A stretch of 64,000 bases of DNA from Daphnia pulex (lineage: Eukaryota > Arthropoda > Branchiopoda > Diplostraca > Daphniidae). The stretch's first letter is position 1. Each line of letters opens with the position of its first letter. The stretch covers positions 4,836,001-4,900,000 of the forward strand of contig NC_060017.1 in NCBI RefSeq assembly GCF_021134715.1, written 5' to 3'. Positions 10,666 to 22,840 of this stretch are shown here, one piece after another. The notes below the pieces were generated by a model. It was not told the origin of the DNA, ran no database searches, and saw only the letters and a program-made list of their open reading frames with translations. Made by a program: the position numbers and the translations under genes.

Positions 10666-12750
10666 AAAAAAAACTGTCTTGAACCGGACGCTCTGTTTAA
10701 TGAATTGTTTATTTTGTTTGTGTTCCAGAATAAATATAGTTGACACAATATTTATATATAATGACATCTAATTTATTTATATATATAGATGGTTATAGAT
10801 ATACAACAATTGTGTGGTTTAATGTTGGAGATTGTGGGGTTTGAGGAATGGATGTAAGTGGATGTGGGATTTGATGTTGGTGTTTATGGGGTTTGAGGAA
10901 TGGATGTGTAAGTGAGGAAGGTTATATAGGTTAACAACAGATTTTATCACTAATTCATTAAAAACACACCTCACTTCTTTTAGTAAATGATAATCAAATA
11001 TCCCACCCCAACTCCCTCCTCATTCCCCAATCGCGGACATGTTTTTATTTGTTTGACATGAACCTCCCCGTATTAATTTTTTTTTGTTCCTTCTCAATAT
11101 ATAAAAGGTAAACTGCATAGACACAAATAGCAATTAAACACAATGCTGGATGCAGATATCTTTCACCGCCATAGGCTGCAACAACACACCACATTGGACA
11201 GGAACAGCAACTTGATGCAGATATCTTTCACCACCATAGGCTGCAACAACACGCCACATTGGACAGCAACACCACTGCTATGTTAACATGAACCTAAAAC
11301 CAAAGTAAAATTAATCTTCAGCATCATTGGAAATGCTTTGTGAAATAAAAAAAAAATGCTACATTATATCACTTCAAATATTCAACCCAAATATTATATG
11401 GCAATATTAACTTACACCTATCGTTGAAACTCAAATTTACATGAAACTAGATGACTCATGTAAGATTTAAATACAAAATTAATTTAAACTTTAAAGAATA
11501 CTCTAAAGTGGAACAAATAAACAAAACCTCTTTCAGTATCTGCCTTTCTTGCTTACAACAAACTCCCCTTTAAAAAATCCATAACAAAACACATGACTGA
11601 AGGAAATAGCTGTTGACTTGACGAAATCCCAAAACGTTAAAACTAACCAATGAATGCAAAGCTTAATCACATTTTAATTGTAAAATCTAAACTGTATGAG
11701 ATTGTCACCTTCAAATGGTGTATGTGTTCATGATGTTCACAGCAAAGGTAAATGTGACTGCCATGCGGCCTGCACGATTGGATGGAAGCCCTAGATTGGA
11801 TGGCTTCAGTTCCTTTTATTAAGAGGAGCCTGCAATCAAACATTACAACTGTTACGATTCAAATGTATTTCAATCAGTTTAATTGTTAATTTTACCATTG
11901 AACACACAGAATGTTACTCAGCTTCTCGACGTGGTGGACAGCATGGTTTCCAAGTCTTTCAGCATCAAAATTCGTCTACAAATAAAAAATGAAATTAAAC
12001 ACTTTCAGGCCACTTTCACTGCACATGAATAGAATTTAATCGAATAAATTATACCAAGAATAATAGCAAGCTTACGAAGCGCCAAACCGAACCAACTACA
12101 ACCCATCACAAATTCTAAAAAATGCCTAACAAGTAGCAATCAAGCTAATTAATAAGCTAATGTTATCAAAACCCCAAACAAATAAAAATGGCGACTCGTT
12201 CTCTCAGAACCCATGATTCAACTTAACAAAGAACCAAGAAGGTAGGGGCTAAAGGGCTAGCCTACGCCCAACAACTGAAGACAAACCTGGCCACCAGATG
12301 TCATCTTCAGTGTCTCAGGCTCTCAGCCAACAACAATAACAATTTTTAAAAAATTATCACGACTAAATCCATCAAGGGAACTTCACAATTTCATGATTGC
12401 CATATGGGTGGACCAATTTACCAAACGTCAATCGTTCGTCAATCACTTCAATCAGGCTCTGAGCAGAGCGACTGATTTGGCAGTGGAGGACACGGAACCA
12501 ACTGCAATTTACTTTGATTTCATCTCCGCTCAACGCCTTCTAGAGGTGAGCAGCTTCTGGGTTGCTACTCTCGTCCACCATCTTCGCTCAATTTTAGATT
12601 ACAAGTAATTCGTATCCTGGGTGTCAGGGCACACGAAATAGCGTTAACGGGATGAATTCTTCCTGCACTGTTTTTTGGCATAACAAAATTTACGTTGACG
12701 AAGAATTCTTCGATGATTTTTTTTTTTCAGTTTTGCAAACAAAAAATAAT
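10666..12750. other. Spacer with no recognised gene
   Basis: AT-rich, with (TA)n runs near 10750-10790 and G-rich tandem-like text near 10810-10910. The 71-codon open frame at 12393-12608 has no motif and no splice partners. Apart from the tandem repeat listed separately, I see nothing I can support. Confidence 0.4.
11149..11278. repeat. Two-copy 65-bp tandem repeat
   Basis: The unit starts GATGCAGATATCTTTCACC and repeats at 11214 with a few differences (CGCC/CACC, ACACC/ACGCC). Confidence 0.85.
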
Positions 12751-13290
12751 TGTGTACAGTAAAAGTTACTGAAACAGTGAAACTAATGTTTTTAGAACGC
12801 TGAAAACAATCTAAGCAATCGTAATGCCATCTAGCGTTGTAAACAAGAAATGTTTAAAATTAACAGTAAAATGAAAAGGATCCCTGCTCTAGCTGGCTCT
12901 AGCTAATCGAGACTTACTAAAATTACTAAAATTAGAAACAAAAATAATAACAAGCAGAAAAATATTTAAAAAAAAATGACACTCACGCAATATTGTTACG
13001 CAAGATTGTTGAAGATCGCAACCGCAGTTCTTTCCTTTAAAGGCGTCATTCCCTGGACAGAATATTTTCCATAGTTCTGATCAGACCTAAAGGAGAAATA
13101 AAAGGAATTAGTATAAAGTTAAACTTTACAATAAAACATACACCACGTCTATGCAGGGAATTTTAGTTGGATATTTTGAATTTGTCTCAGTCTAAATTCA
13201 CTTAGTTTACAACTGCTAATAGAAGAACAGTCTCTTAGAAATTGAGGAATTTTTAAAACTACAAAGTATTAAATCAAAACTAAGCAGAAT
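12751..13290 (-). repeat. Inverted duplicate, right copy
   Basis: Reverse-complement partner of 8771-9364. The two copies are separated by about 3.4 kb that contains the second dispersed repeat and the palindrome. Confidence 0.65.
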
Positions 13291-14469
13291 ATCGTAAATG
13301 TAGGATACAGATGATAGATGGTCTGCATTCTTCTTTTCTTCAGGTTCAATTTAAAAACTCACTTTAACTGAGCCAAATAATTTTAATTCTTTAAAATTCA
13401 TTTAGATATTTTAATTACAGGCCTACTGCTATTAATCATTTTAAAAAATTAACTGTTAATTAATATTTTCATTTGAATTTACCTTCAGCAAAATTCTTAA
13501 CATTTCTAACCAAATTTGCATTTGCATCAAGCAGTGCATCTGCCAGATCTAGCTTTGCTCATGGAAACAAACTTACCAAGAATGACAAATTTATGCCAGA
13601 AACCTGTTATAGGTAATTGGGATTTTTTGTATATGAATATAAAGGAAAAGGCCAAAGCAGGTAACAGTTTGGTAGATCATGTAGTTATAATACGTAAGCA
13701 ATTATTTCTTAAAATCCATTTACTTTTGGTGCATTTCTGGGCTGTTTCCATTCCAACCACGCGTAATCAGTTGGGACCACGTTTATGAATCTGGTATCAA
13801 CGGGGCAAAAGAAAAACAAGGGAATTTTTTGGAAAGTTCACTACGATAACACAATTCATTTGCTGAAACTATTAAATACGTTGAATGTAATTAAAAAGCC
13901 CCACAAACACTTCGAACGTCCGTCGTGAACTTTGAAAGCCGCAGACGAACTTTATTAGATTAGTCTTTGCTTCAACGGTTCAACCTGATAAAAGATTCAG
14001 ATTTCAGAAGCATATTCGCAACGACCAACTCCGAATTCGAAAATAGTGTAGCAGACGATCAAAAACATGGCGTACAAGTTTTTTTTTTTTTTTTTTTTGC
14101 TTTCCAGAGGAGAACGATGGACATAAATCATTTTCCAATTATGAGACAGGAAGACAGGGCACAGGGAATCTTTGCTACGTAAAACACGGTAAAATGCAAA
14201 ATGTTTTCTAAAAAAAAAAAGTTTAAATTAGGGTTTTCCAAATTCAAAATTAAAGAGAATCCATTCGTTCTCCCCAACCACAAGTCCACAATAGGCAGAA
14301 TAAATAAAAATTAAACCAGTTATAATAACGTTTTTTAAAAAACTTCTCGACACCATGCACAGGCAGGTTTTAAAAAAAAATCCATAGCGTGTAGATAAAA
14401 TGTATTTTTCATAGTTCAGCATTATAAATGAAGTTGCAATTTATCGTGGTTTAAAAAAAAACGACTTCG
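13291..14469. other. 3' flank of the first chitin-binding gene, duplicated
   Basis: No gene. From about 13970 the sequence is recognisably the same as 16870-17330, the region downstream of P2. Landmarks include GTAGCAGACGA, CCAGAGG-GAACGATGGA, CCAATTATGAGACAG and CCATTCGTTCTCC. The P1/P2 duplication therefore took in about 500 bp of 3' flank. Confidence 0.6.
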
Positions 14470-15669
14470 TCAAAATGCATTTGGTATTTTGCAATCAACG
14501 TTATTCGGCCAATCACAAATATTGAGAAGAGCGTTGTAGTAAAGTCCCGCGGGACAATCCTGGTGGATGAAAAAATTGCCAATTAGTATTCAACATAGAC
14601 AACAACAACAAAAATAAGTGGCTTACATTAAGAATAGGTGTTCCATCTTGACAAATATAGAACTGTGAGAAAATTTGATTTTTCATATAATTGACTTTAA
14701 TAACATACTGGTAATTTAATAATTCAATCTAGTACCTGAGAGCAGGAGTAAGGACTGGAAAAATAACCGTTTGATTCTGGACACTCAAACGGTCCTGGTG
14801 TGATACGTGGTGGTGTGGTACGTGGAGTCACTGTAGTCGTGGCTATAGTAAATCATAAGAAAGCATGAATATGTTAGTATACGTGAAAGAAACGCAAAGT
14901 AAAATTTATGGAAGCTTTTCAGTTATCTCAAACTCACTTGGACAAATAATCATTCCTGGTGCGGCGCATGAAGACAAGGATGCGTCAAAAATACCTCCGT
15001 CCGGACAAGTCTTATGTACATATCAAACAAAGGTAGATATTCGTTAATTTTTCGAAAGAAGTAATGTGAAATGGAACTTACATCTTTCATAGCGACACCA
15101 TTGGTGCAAACGTAGTAATTTGAATCACAGGCTCCTTCTTTGACAGGGAAATTTCCGTTAGGAGAAGGGCAAGTAAATGGTACGCGGTCTCCGCAATCCA
15201 CCAGTTCTTTATAATTGCATCCGGAATATTGCAGGTCAAACAATAGGTCGTCTCGACACTGATACAAGTGAGTGGGAGTGCCTCCCGCACTGCAGATGTA
15301 GTACAAGTTGCATTGGGTTTCGTGGGGAGCGACGTAAAGTCCATCGGGACATTGGTAGTCGGATTCACCTAAATCGATATCTCTTGCTTCCACCTTTTAC
15401 AAAAAATAGGAAGTGACATGTAATTATGAAGTAAACGACATCTGGCTCTGATGTACACACATATAAATATACTTTAAAACAGAAATTCAAACTCGAATTC
15501 AAAATTAAATAAAAATTACCCTTAGTCCTGCGGCAGAAATGAACTGCAAACCTGAATTCAGAGGAAACTAAATTATTTAGGAAAATAGAACAATTATAAA
15601 ACATATTGATTTAGTACCGTGGGAAACCAATAATGCCAATAGAATTGTTGACTTGATTGTTGACTTCAT
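14470..15669 (-). CDS. P1: secreted protein with three CBM14 chitin-binding domains
   Basis: Seven exons read from the right: 15618-15669, 15520-15551, 15082-15393, 14938-15010, 14736-14842, 14627-14662 and 14470-14559 (702 nt, 233 aa). The N-terminus is a signal peptide (STILLALLVS core). Three six-cysteine CBM14/peritrophin-A domains follow at about 43-95, 104-156 and 176-229, each with the aromatic YY-C and CP-G-F/Y-D pattern that binds chitin. A short Thr/Pro linker separates domains 2 and 3. Such proteins bind chitin in cuticle or peritrophic matrix. The three-domain plan is like obstructor/CPAP3 proteins, but the linker is more peritrophin-like. It is the tandem twin of P2. An intron at 14663-14735 splits domain 3 and is absent in P2. 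Confidence 0.88.
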
Positions 15670-15782
15670 CTTACAATTGTCTTTGACTGGACTGCAAAGT
15701 TGGTTGCTTGAACAACGAATGCCTTTTACTTCTTCTTTCCAAAGGAAAAAAATCTGAATACAACGGACACGAAATTCGTTAC

Positions 15783-15790
15783 TTTATATA
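15783..15790 (-). promoter_or_regulatory. Probable TATA box of P1
   Basis: TATATAAA on the minus strand, 114 bp upstream of the P1 start codon, in otherwise mixed sequence. Confidence 0.5.
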
Positions 15791-17520
15791 GTAGAAGTTT
15801 CTCTGGTTTATCGAATTGGGATCGCTTATCAAAACATCGTATGATCTCAATTACGTGTGACGCAAGATCACCTCTAAGCTTTATTGGAGAACGTGAAATA
15901 AAATCCGTGGGTGGGTATGAGATTTTAAAGAATTAACAAATGGAGTGGGTGTAGGTGTATGGTGTACTACGTATACATCAATCTTTTAGATAGACACTAC
16001 ACGTACGACACAGGGGATTTTTTTCATTAATCAATGTTTCATTATGTAGTGATGAAACGGGAGTTCATATTTCCCCTTCGAAAAACAATCTATGAACCTC
16101 ATCAAAGTACACAATTATTATCTCGTCTTATTTGCTTAGCTTAGCTGAGGTAATCGACTGTTTCAATTATAACCATAAACTTGTCTACAAGGAGAATGGA
16201 GAACACAGCTTCCCAAATATATTATTATTGATCGCCTCTTCTCTTTAGTAAATGTCAACTGTGATGTCAAAGCTTTTTTAATGCCACATTGGTGTGCTGA
16301 GTTTTTGAACGAAAAACCTTATCACAACGCATCAAGTACACATCAGCATAAGGTAATCAGAAAAGTTCAATCGATTTTCACCGTGTGTCGGCCTTCTTTA
16401 GTTGTGTCTAAAACTGTGACTAGTAAAGGTCAGTATAATTCCGGTTTGTGACATCTTACCAAACAGAGAGGCGAAAATAGTGACGTAAGATTTATTTAAA
16501 ACAAAATAAAAATATAAAAAAAAAGATGCAATTTTTTGGGTTTATATACTTATGTTAATTTTTCCATTATTTTAGTATGTTTTGTATTTGAGAAATTTTT
16601 TTAAATTGTAACTGTTTACGTTTTTGCTTAATTTGTGAATTGAACTAACAGCACAACGATCATTACTATCTAGGTCTCGGCCTCTCCACCATTGCGATGA
16701 AGTTGTCTTCGACAACATGCATATCAAACGAACTTGGCCCAGTCCTCGTTCGATGCTTAAAAGTTCTACACTTAGAATGCTAGTAAAATAAAATAGGATA
16801 TATTACCTCAATCTAAACGTCACTACATTGTACATTCTCGATTCCACGTGCTGGAAGTTTACCATTAATAACAGATACAGAATTCCAGAGGCATCTTCGC
16901 AAATCGCAATGGCCAACACTTAACTCGAAACTGATGTAGCAGACGAATAAAACATCCCGAAAAATGTTTCACGCTATCCAGAGGGGAACGATGGATAAAA
17001 ATAATTTACCAATTATGAGACAGTAAATCCTTACTACGCTAAAATCCAAAATATTTCCTAAAAAATAAATTTGCGAAATAAATTATAAACCCAAATACTC
17101 ATAATATCAATGCAGAGAACTCAATATTCCAGAGACATAAATTTTTATTAACGGAAAAAATCATATCAATGTCCAGTCCACGTTGTTGCCGATATTCAAA
17201 ATGTAAGAGAATCGTCCATTCGTTCTCCTCAACCAATCGCAATACAAAATAAATAAAAAATTAAACTGAGTAATCAGGAAAAAAAAACTAAAAAAAAAAA
17301 ACGGAGAAATGACGTTAAAAGTTAAAGTTAAAAATACAGACATGATCGTATTCGGTTCATGTGTTTATCTCGTTTATTAAGACGTTATTGAAACAACATG
17401 TTTTCGATGACGTATTTTTTTCACACACAAAATTCCATTAAATTCGATGACTTTTAAATGGAGCGCATCTCACTGAGTCAGATTTAATGTCACGGCTAAA
17501 ATCATTTAGTGCTATTCTAG
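15791..17520. other. Spacer between P1 and P2
   Basis: Holds the P1 promoter side and the P2 3' flank. The part from about 16870 to 17330 is the duplicated flank also seen at 13970-14320. No coding signal. Confidence 0.5.
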
Positions 17521-18658
17521 TTATATCTTGCCTGACGAAGTCGGCAAATTGCAATTCACGTTCGATGGCCAATCGCATATATCAAGCGGGGCGTTGTAAT
17601 AAAGTCCTGCAGCACATTCCTGCGGAGAATGAAAAAAAATCAGTTTAGAATATGACAAACGTAAAGCAAAGAAAAAGAAAAAAAGAAAATTTACGAATAG
17701 GAAGGCCGTTCCGTCCACACAGACGTAGTATTGAGAGCACGAATAAGGACTTGGGAAATTTCCACTTGGTGCCGGACATTCAAACAATCCAGGGGCGGTA
17801 GGCACGGCGGGTGTTGTCGTTGCTGTTCAAATTAAAAATCAAGAAAGAGTTTTACAAAAATAAGGCATTCTATAAAATAGAAATAACTCACTCGGGCAAG
17901 CAGTTGCAACACATGCTGATGAAGCGGCGTCGAAAATGTCTCCGTTCGGACATTCCTTTAATTTAGCCAGGTCCAGGTTATAATTAGTCGTTCACATTAA
18001 TCAAGTTAAAAGCTAACCTGTAATTCGGCAACGTCGTTGGTGCAAACATAGTATCGCGAATCACATGTTCCATCTCGGATTGGGAATTTTCCATTGGGAG
18101 ACGGACAAGTAAAAGGTGCTAGGCGATCACCGCATTCAGTTTGATCTTTGAAATTGCAACCTATTAAACGATAAAACGATTGAATAATTATTTTATGTGA
18201 CAGGCTTATTATACAACGGCGAAATCTATATCAAAATGTACATAGGCGATATATTATTAGTTACCATAGTATTTGAGATCAAACAATAGGTCGTCTCGAC
18301 ACTGATACAAGTGAGTGGGAGTGCCACCGGAAGCGCAAATGTAGTACAACTCGCATTGCGTTTGGTGCGGGGCTACGAAAAGTCCTTCGGGGCATTGGTA
18401 ATCGGACTCTCCCAAATCGATATCTCTTTCGTCTGCCTGTGGCAATAAAATCAATAGCAATAATATCGACGTAAAAGAAACAATTTCATCGATTAATTAC
18501 CCGCAATCTTGACGACGTGACGGTTGTCGCGAAAAGTGCCAGGAAACCTGAGTGATAGGTTTAATGTAAATATGGTTACCGAGGAAGAAAATAGAACTTG
18601 ATCCAATCTCATAATATTTACCGTAGAGTGCCAGCATTACCACAAGTGTCGATTTCAT
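17521..18658 (-). CDS. P2: secreted protein with three CBM14 chitin-binding domains
   Basis: Seven exons from the right: 18622-18658, 18501-18547, 18265-18436, 18018-18160, 17892-17955, 17695-17822 and 17521-17619 (690 nt, 229 aa). It has a signal peptide, then three CBM14 domains in the same order as P1. The N-terminal block after the signal (RDIDLGESDYQCP) is identical to P1, and the last domain shares CDWPSNVNC-type ends. Compared with P1, domain 1 carries an extra 104-bp intron (18161-18264, phase 1), while domain 3 lacks the P1 intron. A 47-bp coding block (18279-18325) is identical to P1. The role is inferred as chitin binding in an extracellular matrix; the tissue cannot be told from sequence. 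Confidence 0.88.
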
Positions 18659-19739
18659 TTTTACGTAACTGCGCTGTTAAGCAAAAATACAAAAGGAACT
18701 GGTGCTGATCTCAATGCTGAAATGTTCTCGCTCTTATTGCTAATCGGACGCAATGAAAACAGGAGGACAGAAGCTTCGCTATTTAAATGTTACATGACAG
18801 TGGGTGTTTATGTCTTATCAAACAGGTTTATCGTCTCTTATACACACGCTCATGCATAATAAATGAATTGTGTGGGACAGAATTATTTCTCAAGTGCATT
18901 TTGTATGATAACGCTTTTGGTTAAGCTTATGTAAGTGGGCGGAACTGAGCCAACGTCATGTCAGTGCTACTTATTTCAAAATGTTGCCGATTATTTTACC
19001 ATGATCCCAGCATCAGTTGGGAAAAGAATTTGAATACTTTATCGTTTTGACTATTAGCCTACTTCAAAACCTAGTTGAATTTATTTATTTTAAAATGCCG
19101 TGGCGTACGTGCATTATCGTATACTGGTTGTCTAAACCTTTTGATATTGTGAAAAATCATTTAACCTTGCAACAGCTATGCTGTGCTCAAGTTTCATCCG
19201 GACAACATAGAGATAATCCAGTTTAAATCTTTTTGTACATACGTCGTGTCTGTGTGAAATACGGCGGTCGCCCCTTTGCTGCACTGTGTATTCCTTTTTT
19301 CTTCATATCTCCCGCCAGTTAATCGCAGCAAGAATGACCTTTATTGTTGATTTAGATTGCATAATAATATTTATAGATATTGCGCCACTGAATAAATAGA
19401 AGAACTACACTGTCATCGTTATAAAACTAAGCTCTTTTGCATACTCGAGAGGCCTTGGGAAATACGAAGATGCGTGTATAATAATCCTTGAAAAGGTTTT
19501 ATTACAGCAATATAGTATATAGCAGTTTCATATTCAATATTTTCATGGACGTAAAATGACACAGTCATATATAAGTAACAGCAGTTGCAACAAATTATAA
19601 CTTGATTATTTGACGTTGACAATAATATAAGATTATTGGGGGAATGCGGACTGATGTATAAGCAGCTTTGATTTAATTGTGCACACGAAAATCTTTATGA
19701 CGTTAGGTAGGCACCAACCACTCTGGAAATGTTGGTCTT
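18659..19739. other. Spacer between P2 and P3
   Basis: P2 promoter and P3 3' flank. The frames at 19017-19226 and 19419-19622 have no motif. Nothing else is supported. Confidence 0.5.
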
Positions 19740-21785
19740 CTACAGCGAAGGCCCACCAGTCACCCCGACGTATTGCAAATCCTGTGAGGTTATGAAACCA
19801 AAAAAATTGATTGGGTAAATTTGAGTCTTGATTCAATTTAAAATCGATAGCATACCTGGAAAAACTGGACGGGGTCGAAATAACAACCGGGTACGTTAAT
19901 AGGATCCTCGCAGTATTCAGTTGAAGGATTAAACACTTGGCCAGCCGGGCAACTCTGCGTGTCACAAAAAAAGATAATTGAAGTACGTGAGTCAAATTTG
20001 GTTCAAATAGCTGGTGCATGTTCGTGTGCAATATGTGTGACAATAACTTACTGCTACAATGTAATTGCTGCCCGAACAGACGTAATACAAAGTACAGCTT
20101 CCTGGATACGGGTAGTGCCCAGTTCCGGGGCACACAAAAGGTGGTTTGGTGGTTGTTGGAGTCGTAGTGGTGGTGGTTGTGCGTGTTGTTGTTGTTGTTG
20201 GAGTTGTCGTCGTTGGCGTTGTTGTTGTTGTCCTTGTTGTCGTCGTCGTCGGTGTTGTTGTGGTCGGTGTGGTAGTTGGCGTCGTTGCTTTTGTTGTGGC
20301 TGTTTTATTCAGTTAAAGAAAGGAGTCAACCGTTATTAACTTTCTTGTCTAAAGTTAAATGATTATTTCTAGTAATTGTATTTACTTCGGCATGAAGCGT
20401 TTTCTTCCGCAACGCAGTTGTTGGTGGCCGGATCGAAGACAGAAGTTCCAGGACAGTTCTGCGAATAATCAAGAATCGTTACTAAAAACCAGCCCTATAT
20501 ATTTTTCTTCTAGAATTGATGTGTCCTTATTACCTGTAGGTAAGCTGTACCTCCGACGCATGAGTAGTAGCTATTGCCGCACGTTCCTTTGACATAAAAA
20601 TGTGAATATTAGTTGCTAATTGGTTGGACAAAATTCAAAAAGAAAATGCATGTGATCCATTGGCGACTTGCTATATACCTGGCACTGGGAAAAAGCCATC
20701 GGGACTTGGGCATTTGAATTCTGGCTCTGTAAATCAATACAAAAAATTAATTAGTATAAAGACGCAATAGAAGGCGCAAATAAATAAATCTTACTGCATG
20801 AAGCTTGCTCCACAGATGTGCATATCAAAGTAACTGGATCGAAAATGCTTTCGCCGGGACACGTCTAATTTAATAAGAAAAATGTTAGTCTACAATTATA
20901 GATCGTTCGATCGAGTAATTAATGAATTTATATTAGACTGAGGTATAGACCATTGAGGTTGAGTAATTATAATTGAGAAATTAAAAACTTACAGATACGT
21001 AAGGTGAGCCAGAGACGCACACATAATAATCGGGCCCACATGCACCAGGGATGGGGAAGAACCCCTCGTTGGTTGGGCAAGTAAAAGTAGGACCTGCAGG
21101 GGTCGTTGTTATAACGGTGTTGGTCGGACCCTTAGTAGTAGTAGTTGAAGCAGTGAAAGTAGTAGCCCTGGTCGTCGTGGGAGCAACGGTAGTCGTCGTG
21201 ACTGTATCTGAAACGATTACGTTGAATTGTCTTGACATTAATAAGTGGTTTCATTACTATGTGACTTATATAACAGATGGATGATCGAAATACTAACTGC
21301 GACACGAGGCAACGTCGTAAGAAACGCATTTCGAGATAAGCGGATCGAAAACATTGTTAGTTCCTGGGCATGTCTAAATGGAACATTATTTTCAATATTA
21401 ACAAATTAGAATCATCAGAAAATTAAAAAAATTATTCTGGAATTAATGTGTTACCTGTGGGTATGCTACCCCACCGACACAGGCGTAGTAATTCGCTGTG
21501 CATTGACCATCGATGCCGTAGAACCCGTCGGCTGCCGGACAAGTGAAACGTTCCTATAAAAGCCATTGCACGAATTAATGAAAACATCTTGATCAACATA
21601 GCATCAAGCCCACGTATACCTGATTCCTGGCTAATGAAAAGCCACTAATTTCCAAAAGGCAACCTGAATAAAAAGCATACGCGCAGCGGGGAAATGGTCA
21701 AATTTTAGAATTGAATGTTTTTCCCATTGAAAACAGTAAACTACTTACATTGCAGAAGCGCCAGAGCGAAGAGTGATTTCAGCAT
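19740..21785 (-). CDS. P3: secreted mucin-like protein with four CBM14 domains
   Basis: Twelve exons from the right: 21749-21785, 21620-21663, 21455-21553, 21298-21373, 20993-21207, 20795-20864, 20679-20726, 20534-20586, 20386-20458, 20052-20299, 19856-19954 and 19740-19781 (1104 nt, 367 aa). A signal peptide (SLFALALLQ) is followed by four six-cysteine CBM14 domains beginning FTCP, FTCP, FKCP and FVCP. Two Thr-rich linkers, likely O-glycosylated, lie after domain 1 and after domain 3. Domains end at phase-1 introns, so each is a 1-1 module. After domain 4 a short tail (CYFDPVQFFQ, then a 13-residue last exon) matches the tail of P8 in sequence and intron position, which marks P3 and P8 as one sub-family. 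Probably a peritrophin or cuticle mucin. Confidence 0.88.
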
Positions 21786-22840
21786 TCTGAAGAATTGATT
21801 TCTTGATGGGCGACTGTTACTCGGATTGAGTTAACGACGGAAGGTCATATATATTGCGAGCTGTCCTTATCGTCTCAAAGCTGTCACTGGCCGTCGGCAT
21901 AAAATTGTATTATCTCACCCTGACAAGTCTGATCCCCCCCTTATCAATGGAAATAACAAATAGAGTAAAAAACATTTTTGATGTCGGCCAAGTCATCATC
22001 CTAATGCATGTTTATTCATCGTGAGAGAGGCGCAATCCGATCCGATCGTCCCATGTAGTTACTACCTCACGCGTGGACATGACTGGGCGGCATCGACATC
22101 CTTGACAACAGCAGCTTTTCTTTAATCCCATCAGCATGTTTTGCTGCAGTTCTCGTCTCGTATAGTAACAACCGGTAACATTCGTATCACGCTTGTTAAT
22201 CAAATCAAAGGTCGTGAGTCACGCTTCATTTGAGGAAAGTTATACAAAAAAAGTATGCCTGATACAAATGCAAGAGGCAAGTAGGGAACTGTAAATACAA
22301 AATTGTTTGTCACGCTGCTGGTCTCTGCGTGAAAAAAAAACAACAAACAAACAGCGCGGTCATCACGATTTCATTTTCAAATAACATGAACTTTTGGAAT
22401 CGATGAACAAATATTTAATTTCGATTTCAAAATGTTGGACAACAAAATCCGGGTGTATCTTAAAACATCATGGAAGGGAAATTCCCAAGGGTTTAATTTA
22501 GACCTGACTATAGGATTGTTTGTTGAAACGATTAGAAATACCAGCAGCATTTCGAACTGTACAAATATGAATTGTACCGATATCAAGGTCACTGAAATTT
22601 AAACATCAATTTCTTTCTTGTATTTTTCAATTCATAGGAAATTATATAAAGTTATATGCGCACTAAGAGATACACACCAATCAACTTAAAAAAAAAGGAT
22701 GGAAATCACATATTAAACTTTAAATGTATCACTGTAAAATCAATGCAGGCATATAGACAGATTGAATCATATATACTTCTGGAAGGAGGACAAATCTGCT
22801 GGATGAGCATCAAATTATTGATTTATAAAGAGCATCGTCC
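21786..22840. other. Spacer between P3 and P4
   Basis: P3 promoter side and P4 3' flank. The short open frames here have no family motif. Confidence 0.5.
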
